DNA from: Streptomyces sp. HUAS MG91
GTDB lineage: Bacteria > Actinomycetota > Actinomycetes > Streptomycetales > Streptomycetaceae
Assembly: GCF_040529335.1 (NCBI RefSeq)
Contig: NZ_CP159534.1
Span: 310,001-374,000, forward strand
DNA length: 64,000 nucleotides
Reading direction: 5' to 3'
Shown: positions 25,972 through 34,299 of the stretch, in pieces
Numbering within the stretch: position 1 is the first letter of the stretch
How the letters are laid out: the number at the start of each line of letters is the position of its first letter
The notes under the pieces: model-generated
The model's database searches: none
What the model was told of the DNA's origin: nothing
The model's input: only the letters and a program-made list of their open reading frames with translations
Position numbers and translations under genes: made by a program

Positions 25972-27327
25972 GTGTCCGTCCCCGCACCCCCTCCGCCGCA
26001 GGGCCAGCCGCGCAAGGCGGCTCTCGCCGCCTGGATCGGCAGCGCCCTGGAGTACTACGACTTCTTCATCTACGGCAGTGCCGCCGCGCTGGTCTTCCCG
26101 AAGGTCTTCTTCGACGAGTCCGACCCGGCGAACGCGGCGCTGCTCTCCCTCGCCACGTTCGGTGTCGCCTACGCGGCCCGCCCCGTCGGCGCGTTCTTCC
26201 TCGGGCACGTCGGCGACCGGCTGGGCCGCCGCACGATCATGGTGTTCACGCTGGTGCTGATGGGCCTGTCGACGTTCCTCATCGGCTGTCTGCCGACCCG
26301 CGACCAGGTCGGCGGGCTCGCCCCCGTGCTGCTGGTGCTGTGCCGGGTGCTCCAGGGCGTCTCCGCGGCCGGCGAGCAGGCCAGCGCCGGGTCGATGTCC
26401 CTGGAGCACGCGCCGGAGCACCGCCGCGCGTACTTCACGAGCTTCACGCTGAGCGGCACCCAGGCCGGACAGCTCCTGGCCACGCTGGTGTTCCTGCCGG
26501 TCGCGGCGCTCCCGGAGGACCAGCTCCTGTCATGGGGCTGGCGGGTCCCGTTCTGGCTGAGCCTGGTCGTCGCCGTCGTCGGCTACGTCATCCGGCGCAC
26601 CCTGGAGGAACCGCCGGAGTTCGCCCGGCAGGCGGCCCGGAGCGGCGGGGCCGCGCCGCTACCGCTGGTCGTGCTCCTCACCGGGCACTGGGCGGAACTG
26701 CTGCGGGTCGTCGCGGGCGCGCTGGTCGCCTCGGTGAGCACGATCTTCACGGTGTGGGCCCTGTCGTACGCGACCGGTGACGCCGTCGGCATGGACCGTT
26801 CGGCGATGCTGTGGGTGGGCGCCCTGGCGAACGTGGTGGCGCTGGGCGCCATCCCGCTGTGGGCCCGGCTCGCCGACCGGATCGGGCGGCGCCCGGTGTA
26901 CCTCGTGGGCGCCGCGGGCAGCGCACTGGCGATGTTCGGCTATCTGTGGGCGATCTCCACGGGCTCGTACGCCCTCACCTTCGTCCTCGGGATCCTCGCC
27001 TTCGGTGTCGTCTACAGCGCGGCCAACGCGGTGTGGCCGGCGTTCTACGGCGAGATGTTCCCGACCCGGGTCCGGCTCTCCGGTATGGCGATCGGCACGC
27101 AGATCGGCTTCGCGGTCGCCGGGTTCGCGGTGACGTTCGCGGCGCGGATCGCCGGACCGGACGGTGACGACTGGTTCGCGGTGGCGCTCTTCACGGCGGC
27201 GCTGTGCGTGCCGCCGGTGATCGCGGCGCTGACGGCACGCGAGACGTTCCGGGTGCCGACGCGGGAGCTGGGCGAGCGGCCCGCGGCCGCGGTGCCGGTG
27301 GAGGACGCCCGGGGCGCGACGATCTGA
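25972..27327 (+). CDS. MHS-type MFS permease, shikimate/organic-acid-like
   Basis: The product (451 aa) is a 12-helix major facilitator of the metabolite:H+ symporter type. It has the N-terminal ALAAWIGSALEYYDFFIYG, loop motif GHVGDRLGRRTIMV, RVLQGVSAAGEQASAGSM and the second-half LWARLADRIGRRPVY. Known members carry shikimate, alpha-ketoglutarate or proline/betaine. The neighbouring quiC and TetR genes favour shikimate, dehydroshikimate or quinate (inference). The GTG start follows AAGGAG with 5 bases spacing. A strong hairpin ends the unit. Confidence 0.87.
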   Translation: MSVPAPPPPQGQPRKAALAAWIGSALEYYDFFIYGSAAALVFPKVFFDESDPANAALLSLATFGVAYAARPVGAFFLGHVGDRLGRRTIMVFTLVLMGLSTFLIGCLPTRDQVGGLAPVLLVLCRVLQGVSAAGEQASAGSMSLEHAPEHRRAYFTSFTLSGTQAGQLLATLVFLPVAALPEDQLLSWGWRVPFWLSLVVAVVGYVIRRTLEEPPEFARQAARSGGAAPLPLVVLLTGHWAELLRVVAGALVASVSTIFTVWALSYATGDAVGMDRSAMLWVGALANVVALGAIPLWARLADRIGRRPVYLVGAAGSALAMFGYLWAISTGSYALTFVLGILAFGVVYSAANAVWPAFYGEMFPTRVRLSGMAIGTQIGFAVAGFAVTFAARIAGPDGDDWFAVALFTAALCVPPVIAALTARETFRVPTRELGERPAAAVPVEDARGATI

Positions 27328-27333
27328 CGACGT

Positions 27334-27380
27334 GCCGGGGGCGGCCGGGGACGAGATCCAGGTCTGTGTCCGCCCCCGGC
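27334..27380. terminator. Hairpin between convergent permease and DUF1232 genes
   Basis: GCCGGGGGCGG (27334-27344) and CCGCCCCCGGC (27370-27380) form a perfect 11-bp stem across a 25-base loop. It lies in the 62-bp gap between convergent genes and probably ends transcription from both sides. Confidence 0.6.
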
Positions 27381-27389
27381 CGGCCTCCT

Positions 27390-27725
27390 TCAGTCGCGGC
27401 CCACCCCTTCGCGGCCCAGGCCCTCGTGCTCCAGCTGCTCATGGCCCGTGCGCTCCAGGCCCGCGCGCCGCGCCGCGGAGTGGAGGACCTTGAGGGCGAA
27501 CAGCAGGACGCCGATGTCGTCCAGGTAGATGGGGTCGGGCAGCAGGTCGACCGGCGAGATCGTGTAGACCACGGCGGTCCAGAACAGGGCCTTGTCGCGC
27601 AGCGGGATGCCCGCGTCGACGAGCAGCCGCCGGGCCTTGAACACCCGTACGAGGAGCACCGCCGCGGCGATCAGCATGGCCACGGCCGCGAGCGCCGCCA
27701 GTACGAGCCAGGTGTTTCCGTCCAT
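27390..27725 (-). CDS. DUF1232 (YkvA-like) small membrane protein
   Basis: The protein (111 aa) has one N-terminal membrane helix (~5-27), a basic RVFKARRLL segment, then the DUF1232 core ALFWTAVVYTISPVDLLPDPIYLDDIGVLLFALKVL, of which PVDLLPDP is the signature. The C-terminal ~30 residues are charged and variable. Function is unknown in the family. ATG 27725 is used. It converges with the MHS permease. Confidence 0.85.
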   Translation of the reverse strand: MDGNTWLVLAALAAVAMLIAAAVLLVRVFKARRLLVDAGIPLRDKALFWTAVVYTISPVDLLPDPIYLDDIGVLLFALKVLHSAARRAGLERTGHEQLEHEGLGREGVGRD

Positions 27726-27823
27726 AAGTCCCCTCCGTGCCCCCGCACCCGGCCCGGGTGCGCCGCGCCGCGCGTCACGCGATCATGGAGCCCGGATCCC
27801 GGCCCGCACAAGGAGGACGGTTC

Positions 27824-27994
27824 GTGCTCATCTATGTGGCGATGATCCTGGGGGCGGTCAGTGTGGTCTGTACAGGTCTCACCGCGCGCCAGATCGCGGC
27901 CGACCGCGTCGCGCTCACAGCGCCGGTGACCGCGCTGTGCACCGCTCTGCTGTCGGTGGCGCTGATGCTGGCGGCGGCCTACACCGGCCAGTGA
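27824..27994 (+). CDS. Small two-helix membrane protein, 56 aa
   Basis: A perfect AGGAGG at 27811-27816 stands 7 bases before GTG 27824. The predicted 56-residue product has two hydrophobic stretches (residues ~1-20 and ~33-52) separated by a polar TARQIAADRVALT loop. I do not recognise a family. The gene ends exactly where the convergent DUF5709 gene ends (27994/27995). It is divergent from the DUF1232 gene with under 100 bases between starts, so the two may share a promoter region. Confidence 0.6.
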   Translation: MLIYVAMILGAVSVVCTGLTARQIAADRVALTAPVTALCTALLSVALMLAAAYTGQ

Positions 27995-28504
27995 TCAGTA
28001 GGCCGTCCCCTCGTCCTCCTCCACCAGGTGCACGGCGGCCTCCTCGGCCGACGCGGCACCACCGCCGAAGCCCACGTCCGTGGCGACCATGTCCTTCTCG
28101 GCGTCCTCGTGGGCGCCCTCGTCGGGGGCGACGAGCCGTCCCGCGCGCAGGGTCCCCACCTCGCCGTCGACGGGCTCGCCGTCGCCGCCCGCCAGGTCAC
28201 CGATGCCGTCGTCCGCTCCGTCGCCGGACTCCAGCGCCTCGTATTCCTCGACCACGGGGTCCGGGCGCTCCTCGGCCAGCCGCTCGTCGAGGCTCTCGCC
28301 GCGCAGCCGCTCGGCCGCCGTGATCCCGCTGTGCTCGACACCCAGGGGCCGCTCCGGCGGCGACCAGCCCTCGTCGTACGGGTCGACCCCGCGGTCGTAG
28401 AGGGTGTCCTCCACCTCCAGGATGCCCTCGTCCTCCCGGGCGTCGGGATCACCCGGCTGGTACACCTCGTCACCCATGGCCGTGACGTCGCTCGGCTCGG
28501 TCAT
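27995..28504 (-). CDS. DUF5709-family acidic protein
   Basis: The 169-residue protein is strongly acidic and low in hydrophobics, with the DUF5709 pattern: YQPGDPDAREDEGILEVEDTLYDRGVDPYDEGWSPPERPLG near the N-terminus (DPYDEGWSPPERP is the clearest part), a DERLAEERPD segment in the middle, and AEKDMVATDVGFGGGAASAEEAAVH near the end. This family is confined to actinobacteria and of unknown function, often stress-linked. GGAGGAGA lies before ATG 28504. Confidence 0.82.
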   Translation of the reverse strand: MTEPSDVTAMGDEVYQPGDPDAREDEGILEVEDTLYDRGVDPYDEGWSPPERPLGVEHSGITAAERLRGESLDERLAEERPDPVVEEYEALESGDGADDGIGDLAGGDGEPVDGEVGTLRAGRLVAPDEGAHEDAEKDMVATDVGFGGGAASAEEAAVHLVEEDEGTAY

Positions 28505-28828
28505 CCGGTGTCTCCTCCTTCCGGGTCCCCGTTGCGTTCCGTCCCTGTCGCCTATCCAGTCTGCGCCCGATCACGCCCGTCGGCCGTGCGGGCGCGGCGG
28601 GCGTGACGCGGTTCGCACGGGCGCGCGGGCGCGAGGATGCCCCCGCGCGGCGGAGCTGTCCTGCCGAGCCCGCCGGTCCGGGGACAGGGAGGTACCCCAT
28701 GGGGTGGGGCTGCCCCGCGACGCCTTACGTGATCTTGCCGGGGTGGAAACCTCGTCGTGTCCGCCTCCCGTGCCGCACGGCGCGGGAGATCCGTCCGTCA
28801 GCCGTCTCCCGCGGAACGAGGTCGTCGC
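28505..28828. other. 324-bp intergenic stretch without a gene
   Basis: This divergent gap separates the DUF5709 gene and the secreted beta-domain gene. It holds a short palindrome TACCCCATGGGGT near 28691 and GC-rich repeats of CGCGGGCGCG type, but I see no convincing gene, tRNA or riboswitch. A GGATAGGC hexamer region on the minus strand (~28551) could be the -10 of the DUF5709 promoter. Confidence 0.5.
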
Positions 28829-29221
28829 ATGCGCCGCACCGGATTCCTTTCCCTGTCCCTCTCCCTGGCCGCGCTCCCCGCACTGGTCGTCGCCCCCGCG
28901 GGCACGGCGGCCGGGGACGACGCGCTCACCGTCACCGCCCCGGCCACGGGCTCCGTGCACCGGGCGGGCGCCAGCGTCTTCGTGACCTGGCGCAACACCA
29001 CCGGGCAGGAGCTGGACATGTGGCTCGTGCACGGCGGCGACGGCCGGGTGATACGGCTCGCCGCCAAGCTGAGCGGGGCGTCGGAGGGCGAGACCGCCAC
29101 GGTGCTGCCGACCGTCGTGAACGGCGACGGCTACACGATCGAGCTGGCGGCCCGCGCGGGCGGCGCCCGCGGCTACAGCGGCTCCTTCGCCGTGGCCCCG
29201 CAGGTCCGCGCCGCACGCTGA
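28829..29221 (+). CDS. Secreted protein with Kre9/KNH-like beta domain
   Basis: The 130-residue protein begins with a Sec signal peptide, likely cleaved after GTAAG near residue 29. The mature part is one beta-sandwich similar to the Ser-Thr-rich Kre9/KNH N-terminal domain (PF10342 type): TVTAPATGSVHRAGASVFVTWRN, then MWLVHGGDGRVIRLAAKL. In bacteria these domains occur on extracellular matrix or wall proteins. It has no anchor, so it should be released. ATG 28829 is the only start placing the signal peptide at the N-terminus. Convergent with the FUSC gene. Confidence 0.75.
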   Translation: MRRTGFLSLSLSLAALPALVVAPAGTAAGDDALTVTAPATGSVHRAGASVFVTWRNTTGQELDMWLVHGGDGRVIRLAAKLSGASEGETATVLPTVVNGDGYTIELAARAGGARGYSGSFAVAPQVRAAR

Positions 29222-29227
29222 CGGCCT

Positions 29228-29260
29228 CCGCCCGCACCGGAAACACACCGGGGCGGGCGG
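29228..29260. terminator. Hairpin between convergent secreted-protein and FUSC genes
   Basis: CCGCCCGC (29228-29235) and GCGGGCGG (29253-29260) form an 8-bp stem, continued inside by two CCGG blocks. It fills the 44-bp gap between convergent stops and should work for both. Confidence 0.55.
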
Positions 29261-29265
29261 CTCCC

Positions 29266-31899
29266 TCAGGGGGTCCGCGTGATGTCGTGCCGTACGGTCC
29301 CTGCGGCCGGGTCGACCGTGACCAGTTCGGCGCGGGGCGCGTGCCGCTCGCCGGAGACGACGAGCGTATGGGTGCCGGCCGGGACCGCCTCCACGGTGTA
29401 GCCGCCGTGGTGCACCTGCGCCTTGGCGAGACGCTTGCCGCGGGCGCTGATCACGGTGATCCAGGCGGGACAGCCGTCGGGATGGAGGTCGCAGCGCACG
29501 GTTCCCGTCAGCCGGGTGGTGCCGGTGGCGCGGGTGCGTGCCTGCGGTTCGCCCCAGGCCGCCATCAGCGCGCGGGTGGTGCGCTGCATCGGGGTGGTGG
29601 TGACGGGGGCCGTGCGCCCCGGCGCGGCCACCGGGAGACCGACCTGCTCGGCGTAGGCGGCGAGCGCCTCGTCCAGCGCGGCGATCGCCCGCAGTGCCGT
29701 GCGCAGCCGGTCGGCGCGCGGGCCCGGCGCGGCGGGGGCCAGTTCGGTCTCCAGTTCGCGGACCAGCGGGCCGACCCGTCGCCAGGCGCCTTCGGCCTCG
29801 CCGGTCGCGTAGAACCGGTCGAGTTCCTTCAGGGACGCGGTGAGGGTCTGGGTGACGAGGCGGGCGCGTTCGGCCAGGCGCGGGGGCAGGTCGACGTCGA
29901 TGTCGGCGGCCGAGGCGAGGGTGCGGGCGTGTCCGGTCGCCGTGGCGAGCAGCGCCACCCGGTGGTCGGCGGACGGGCCGCGCACCCCGAGCGGCATCCG
30001 CACCAGGGGCCGGACGATGCCCTGCACCTGGAGCAGCGCGGCGTCCACGGTGCGGGCCGCGCCGCGCAGCCGTACCGGCGCCTCGGGGCCGTCCCAGCGC
30101 CGCTCGACCTGCTGGATCACCTGGGCGAGCGCGTCGACCCAGCCGCGTTCGGCCTCCTTGACGACGGTGCGGCGCGAGAGCGGGAAGATCAGCGCGGCGC
30201 AGGCGGTGGCGACGAGGATGCCGATGCCGTTGTCCAGGATCCGCTCCCCCAGCAGGTGCTCCATGCCGCTGTCGGGGGTGGTCATGCCGTAGAGCTGGGT
30301 GAGGGCGACGACGAGGCCGACGACCCAGCAGGCGTACGCGCGCTGGATGCCCCAGGCGCCGAAGGAGAGTCCGGCGACGATGACGGCGAGTGTGGCGTAG
30401 ACGTGGCCGCGGCCGATGAGGTGGAGCAGGACGATGCCGAGGACGGCGCCGACGGCGGTGCCGATCATGCGGTGGGCGAACTTGCGCAGCCGTTCGTGGG
30501 TGGTGTTGGTGCCGAACAGCGTGATCATCACGCCGACCAGGCCCCAGTAGAAGCGGCGCGGATCGATGGCGTCGGCGATGGGGCAGACGATGGCGGCGGC
30601 GATCGCGGCGTGCACGGGGACGCGGATGTACGGCACGACGCGCCGCCAGCCGGTCTCGGTGCCCGCGGCGAGGACCCGGCGGGCGGGTCCCGCGGAGCCG
30701 GGGAGGCGGTTGTTCTCCAGGGCGACGGTCGGCTGGAACGGGATGTCGGCCGGGTTCGCGCAGGTGCGCTGCCCGAGGGCGAGCCAGGCGCCGAGGGCGT
30801 CCGCGAGGGTGTTCAGGAGGTCGCCGGTGCGCCGGGCGAGGACGGCGGCCTCGACGTCGTCGGGGGACGCCGTGGCGTCGCGCAGGATGGCCTCGGCCCG
30901 CTCCTGGATGTGGGCGGCGGCCGGGCGCAGTCCCTCGGCGCGGCCGAGCGGGGTGTCGCGGGCCAGCACGAGGCCGACGGCGAGGGCCTCGCGCAGCGGT
31001 CCGGGCACGGGCAGGCGGGTCAGGTCGGCGGCGGCCTGGCCGATGCCGCGCAGGGCGAGCTCGGCGTCGAAGAGGTGACGGTGCAGGAGTTCGGCGGCGG
31101 CCGGGTCGGCGGCGACCTCGGGCTGGGCGAGCCGGCCGTCGATGGTGACGGTGGTGACGTTGAGGCGGCGCAGGGCGCGGGTCATCCGGCGTACGGCGCG
31201 CTGCTGGTCGGCGTCGGGGTCCAGAGCGTCGACGGCCGCGTCGGCGACCCGGCGGGCCTCGACGACGAAGGCGCGCTGGGTGCGCAGCAGGTCCTCGCGG
31301 GGCATCGGGAAGCAGAGCAGCAGCCGGGTCGCGAGCACGGCGGCCGCGCCCACGAGAGCGACGGCGAAGGCCTTGCCGACGAGGTCGGCGGGGATCCCGG
31401 CGAGCATGCCGACCATCAGGCCGTTGAACAGCATCATGCCGGTGATCAGGGCGAACGGCCCGAACCTGGCGAGAAGGAAGGTGAGGGCGAGCGCGGCGAC
31501 CATGAGGGTCATCTGTGCCAGGCGCCGCCCGTCCAGGCTCGCGCACACCCAGAGCACCGCGCTGTACGGGAACGGCATCCACAGGATGGCGCGGGCCAGC
31601 CGGTCCCAGGTGTTCTCGGCGACCGCGAAGGCGCTCATCAGGCCCATCATCCCGGCGACCATCATGCCGATCATGGCGGGGATGTTCAGCGCCTCGGCCA
31701 TCCAGTAGCCGACGGCGAGCGAGGTGACCATGGCGACCAACGACCGCCATCCGGACTGCAGTTGGCCGAGTCCTGGGTCGGCGGCGAGCACCCAGTCCCA
31801 CCATCTGCGGGGTCCGGCGACCCGGTGCGGGGCGAGGCCCGCCGCGGCGGTGCTCTCGGTGGTGGCGGACAGGTCAGGCAGGGTGCCCGGGGTGGTCAA
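29266..31899 (-). CDS. FUSC-family aromatic-acid-exporter-like protein with C-terminal beta domain
   Basis: The 877-residue protein has two blocks of about six membrane helices (~40-190 and ~445-570) separated by a long helical cytosolic region, as in FUSC/AaeB/YccS exporters. The second block contains GLVGVMITLFGTNTTHERLRKF and RMIGTAVGAVLGIVLLHL. A second cytosolic region follows. The last ~80 residues are different: a beta-rich domain (VRCDLHPDGCPAWITVISARGKRL, GGYTVEAVPAGTHTLVVSG) resembling carboxypeptidase-regulatory/PEGA folds. It overlaps its MarR regulator by 4 bases and would pump out aromatic acids or related toxins. Confidence 0.85.
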   Translation of the reverse strand: MTTPGTLPDLSATTESTAAAGLAPHRVAGPRRWWDWVLAADPGLGQLQSGWRSLVAMVTSLAVGYWMAEALNIPAMIGMMVAGMMGLMSAFAVAENTWDRLARAILWMPFPYSAVLWVCASLDGRRLAQMTLMVAALALTFLLARFGPFALITGMMLFNGLMVGMLAGIPADLVGKAFAVALVGAAAVLATRLLLCFPMPREDLLRTQRAFVVEARRVADAAVDALDPDADQQRAVRRMTRALRRLNVTTVTIDGRLAQPEVAADPAAAELLHRHLFDAELALRGIGQAAADLTRLPVPGPLREALAVGLVLARDTPLGRAEGLRPAAAHIQERAEAILRDATASPDDVEAAVLARRTGDLLNTLADALGAWLALGQRTCANPADIPFQPTVALENNRLPGSAGPARRVLAAGTETGWRRVVPYIRVPVHAAIAAAIVCPIADAIDPRRFYWGLVGVMITLFGTNTTHERLRKFAHRMIGTAVGAVLGIVLLHLIGRGHVYATLAVIVAGLSFGAWGIQRAYACWVVGLVVALTQLYGMTTPDSGMEHLLGERILDNGIGILVATACAALIFPLSRRTVVKEAERGWVDALAQVIQQVERRWDGPEAPVRLRGAARTVDAALLQVQGIVRPLVRMPLGVRGPSADHRVALLATATGHARTLASAADIDVDLPPRLAERARLVTQTLTASLKELDRFYATGEAEGAWRRVGPLVRELETELAPAAPGPRADRLRTALRAIAALDEALAAYAEQVGLPVAAPGRTAPVTTTPMQRTTRALMAAWGEPQARTRATGTTRLTGTVRCDLHPDGCPAWITVISARGKRLAKAQVHHGGYTVEAVPAGTHTLVVSGERHAPRAELVTVDPAAGTVRHDITRTP

Positions 31900-32441
31900 C
31901 TGGCCTCCGATTCAACGGTCTTCGCGGGTGTGTTCTGGGCGATCAGGGCATCCACCAGAGGAGTGATCGCGGTCCGTGCGGCGGCGACCGCGCGCTCGGA
32001 CCGCTCGACGTTCTCGGCGCCGCCGTCGAGGGCGGTGAGCAGGGCGGCGGCCATCCGCTGCCGGCCCCGCTCCAGCAGGCCGCGCCCGGCGGGGCTGAGC
32101 GAGGTCTCCACGGCTCGCCGGTCGTCCTCGCAGCGGCGCCGCTCGACGAGGCCGGCTTCCTGGAGCTGCTGAAGGATGACGGTGACCCGGGGCTGCGCCA
32201 TGCCGGTGCGCGCGGCGAGCGCGGTCACCCGGCTCGGCCCCTGCTCCAGCGCGTCGAGCACCGCGACCTGGCTGCGGGTGAGTCCGAACTCACCGGCCTT
32301 GAAGAGGATCTGGGACAGCTGCGCGATCCCGCGCAGGAGCCCTCGCGCGGCGCCTTCGATGCGCCGCGCCCCGACGACGTCGGCCGCGCCGCCGGCCGGA
32401 CCCTCGTCCGGGCCCTCGACCGGCCCTCCAGATAGATGCAT
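31896..32441 (-). CDS. MarR-family regulator of the FUSC exporter
   Basis: The product (181 aa) has a MarR winged helix at ~55-135: LTRSQVAVLDALEQGPSRVTALAART, RVTVILQQLQEAGLVERRRCEDDRRAVETSLSPAGRGLL. Its stop overlaps the FUSC start by 4 bases, so both come from one transcript. The start is taken at ATG 32441, where the protein sequence becomes plausible; a 23-bp inverted repeat overlaps this start codon, which would give tight autorepression. MarR proteins of this arrangement commonly sense phenolic acids. Confidence 0.88.
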   Translation of the reverse strand: MHLSGGPVEGPDEGPAGGAADVVGARRIEGAARGLLRGIAQLSQILFKAGEFGLTRSQVAVLDALEQGPSRVTALAARTGMAQPRVTVILQQLQEAGLVERRRCEDDRRAVETSLSPAGRGLLERGRQRMAAALLTALDGGAENVERSERAVAAARTAITPLVDALIAQNTPAKTVESEAS

Positions 32442-32458
32442 ATAGAAAGAATATACAT
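32436..32458. promoter_or_regulatory. MarR-type operator
   Basis: ATGCATAT (32436-32443) and ATATACAT (32451-32458) are inverted arms with one mismatch around GAAAGA-rich spacer, AT-rich against the surrounding GC. The site covers the start codon of marR, so binding would block its own transcript and the FUSC gene. Confidence 0.65.
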
Positions 32459-32532
32459 GTCCACTACACCCACTAACGCCCGGGGTGCTGTCCCGATGTC
32501 GCGCCGGGCGGGGCCGACGTAGCGTGACGGGC

Positions 32533-33171
32533 ATGTGCTGGAGTGCGACGGCGGATCTGGTGGCGGGCAGTGCGATCACCGCGGTGGGGGTCGCCTGCGT
32601 GGCCCGCGCCGCCCGCACCCGGCCCCGCGCCCTGCCGCTGGCGGCCCTCCCGCTGCTGCTCGGGGCGCACCAGATCATCGAGGCGCTGATCTGGAACGAC
32701 GGCGGCGGCAGTGGACCCGCCACCGTGGCGTGGGCGGTGATCGCGTTGCCGCTGCTCCCGCTGTGGGTGCCGGTGGGCGTGACGTGCGCCGCCCCGCGCC
32801 GTGCGCGCCGCCGGCTGGCGCTGCCGCTCGCGTCCGGCGTCGTCACCTCGGCGGCGCTCGCCCACACTCTGGCGACGAGCACGGTCACGGCCGAGGTGCG
32901 CGGGCACACGATGGGCTACGCGATCGGGCTGCCGCACGCCCCGTGGCTGCTCGCCGGGTATCTGCTCGCGACGATCGGCTCGCTGCTGCTGTCCGGCGAC
33001 GCCGGACTCGTCCTGCTCGGCGTACTGGCGGGGGTCGGCGCCGCCGTGTGCGCGGCGCTGTGGCGCTGGGAGTTCATCTCGACGTGGTGCGCCTGCGCCG
33101 CCGTCTGCTCGGTGGTTCTGTACGGGTGGCTGCGCGGCGCCGACCGGGCACGGCGGCCCGCGCTCAGCTGA
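32533..33171 (+). CDS. DUF6629-family membrane protein
   Basis: The 212-residue protein starts MCWSATADLVAGSAITAVG, the signature of DUF6629 (a conserved MCWSA start, then a helix). It has about seven hydrophobic segments, a conserved LLGAHQIIEALIW in the second, and AAVCAALWRWEFISTWCACAAV in the last region. Function unknown; related to families of small integral membrane proteins. It converges with the GlxA-type regulator and overlaps it by 8 bases. Confidence 0.8.
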   Translation: MCWSATADLVAGSAITAVGVACVARAARTRPRALPLAALPLLLGAHQIIEALIWNDGGGSGPATVAWAVIALPLLPLWVPVGVTCAAPRRARRRLALPLASGVVTSAALAHTLATSTVTAEVRGHTMGYAIGLPHAPWLLAGYLLATIGSLLLSGDAGLVLLGVLAGVGAAVCAALWRWEFISTWCACAAVCSVVLYGWLRGADRARRPALS

Positions 33172-34102
33172 AGCTGCGCCGGTACGCCTGCGGGCTGACG
33201 CCGGTGGTGCGCTTGAAGCGGTCGCGGAAGGCCGTCGGCGAGCCGAATCCGACCTGTGCGGCGATCCGCTCCACGGGGTGTCCGGTGGTCTCCAGGAGAT
33301 GCTGGGCGCGGCGGACGCGCGCGCGATGCAGCCACTGGAGCGGTGTGGTGCCGGTCTGTTCGCGGAACCGGCGCATCAGGGTGCGGGTGCTGACCCCGGC
33401 GTGGTCGGCGATGTCGGCCAGGGCGAGATCGCGGCTGAGGTTGTCCTGGAGCCAGGCGAGCAGTGGCTCGAACGAGGAGCCCTGCGGGGCGGGCGGCCGG
33501 GCGTGGACGATGAACTGGGCCTGTCCGCCCTCGCGCTCCAGCGGCATGACGGACAGCCGGGCGGCGTCGGCCGCGACCGCCGAGCCGTAGTCGCGCCGGA
33601 TCATGTGCAGACACAGGTCGAGTCCGGCGGCGGCGCCCGCGGAGGTGAGGAGCTGCCCGTTGTCGACGTAGAGCACGTCCGGGTCGACGTCGATCAGCGG
33701 GTACGCGGCGGCGAGCGCGTCGGCGGCGATCCAGTGGGTGGTGGCACGCAGCCCGTCGAGCAGTCCGGTCGCCGCGAGCGGGAACGTGCCGGCGCAGATC
33801 GAGGCGATCCGGGTGCCGTCCGCCGCGGCCGCGCGCAGCGCGTCGCGGACGGCGGGCGCGAGCGGTGCCAGGGGCGCGGCCGTCCCGGGCACGATGACGG
33901 TGTCCGCTCCGCGCAGCCCGTCGAGCCCCCACGGCGCCCGGATCCGGAAGGCACCGGCGTCGACCTCGGGCGTCTCGGCGCAGACCCGCACCTGGTAGCC
34001 GGGGCGCCCGTCGGGCAGCCGGGTCCGCGCGAACACCTCGATGGGCGTGGACAGGTCGAAGGGGATCACCTGGTCCAGGGCGAGCAGCGCGACGGTGTGC
34101 AT
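33164..34102 (-). CDS. GlxA-family regulator (DJ-1/PfpI domain with AraC HTH)
   Basis: The protein (312 aa) has an N-terminal DJ-1/PfpI amidotransferase-like domain (~5-165) and a C-terminal AraC double helix-turn-helix (~215-308) with SRDLALADIADHAGVSTRTLMRRF and PVERIAAQVGFGSPTAFRDRF. The nucleophile elbow reads ASICAGTFPLA, so a cysteine is present at the usual DJ-1 position. ATG 34102 is used; an in-frame upstream start exists. It is divergent from another DJ-1 protein gene and probably controls it through the direct repeats in between. Confidence 0.9.
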   Translation of the reverse strand: MHTVALLALDQVIPFDLSTPIEVFARTRLPDGRPGYQVRVCAETPEVDAGAFRIRAPWGLDGLRGADTVIVPGTAAPLAPLAPAVRDALRAAAADGTRIASICAGTFPLAATGLLDGLRATTHWIAADALAAAYPLIDVDPDVLYVDNGQLLTSAGAAAGLDLCLHMIRRDYGSAVAADAARLSVMPLEREGGQAQFIVHARPPAPQGSSFEPLLAWLQDNLSRDLALADIADHAGVSTRTLMRRFREQTGTTPLQWLHRARVRRAQHLLETTGHPVERIAAQVGFGSPTAFRDRFKRTTGVSPQAYRRSFS

Positions 34103-34202
34103 GGCGTGAATGTACCTCGACGACGGAAAGACGCCAGCGGCATCCACCTGGCTCGATCCGCATACATCCTCCCGAATCTGCTGTCGCTATCCCGTTGAAA
34201 GG

Positions 34203-34246
34203 TGTCAAAAATGCCACTGGGACGGAGATCATCCGGTGTCTAGCGT
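34203..34246 (+). promoter_or_regulatory. Promoter with AraC-type direct repeats for the DJ-1 gene
   Basis: TGTCA-AAAA-TGCCA (34203-34216) is a direct TGNCA repeat of the sort bound by AraC proteins. It abuts TGGGAC (34218-34223), 17 bases before TAGCGT (34241-34246). This makes a plausible -35/-10 pair with the activator site just upstream, 54 bases before the DJ-1 start. Confidence 0.5.
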
Positions 34247-34299
34247 CGAAGCCGTCCCCGGAAGAGGGGGCCCCGAGGGATCACGAAGGACTCGCCCCC

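Noticed and set aside
28505..28828. tRNA or small-RNA gene in the 324-bp gap
   Set aside because: No T-loop (GTTCGANTC) or cloverleaf pairing was found.
28571..31804. 1077-codon minus-strand frame over the FUSC gene
   Set aside because: Different frame from the recognisable FUSC protein and of Arg/Pro-rich shadow composition.
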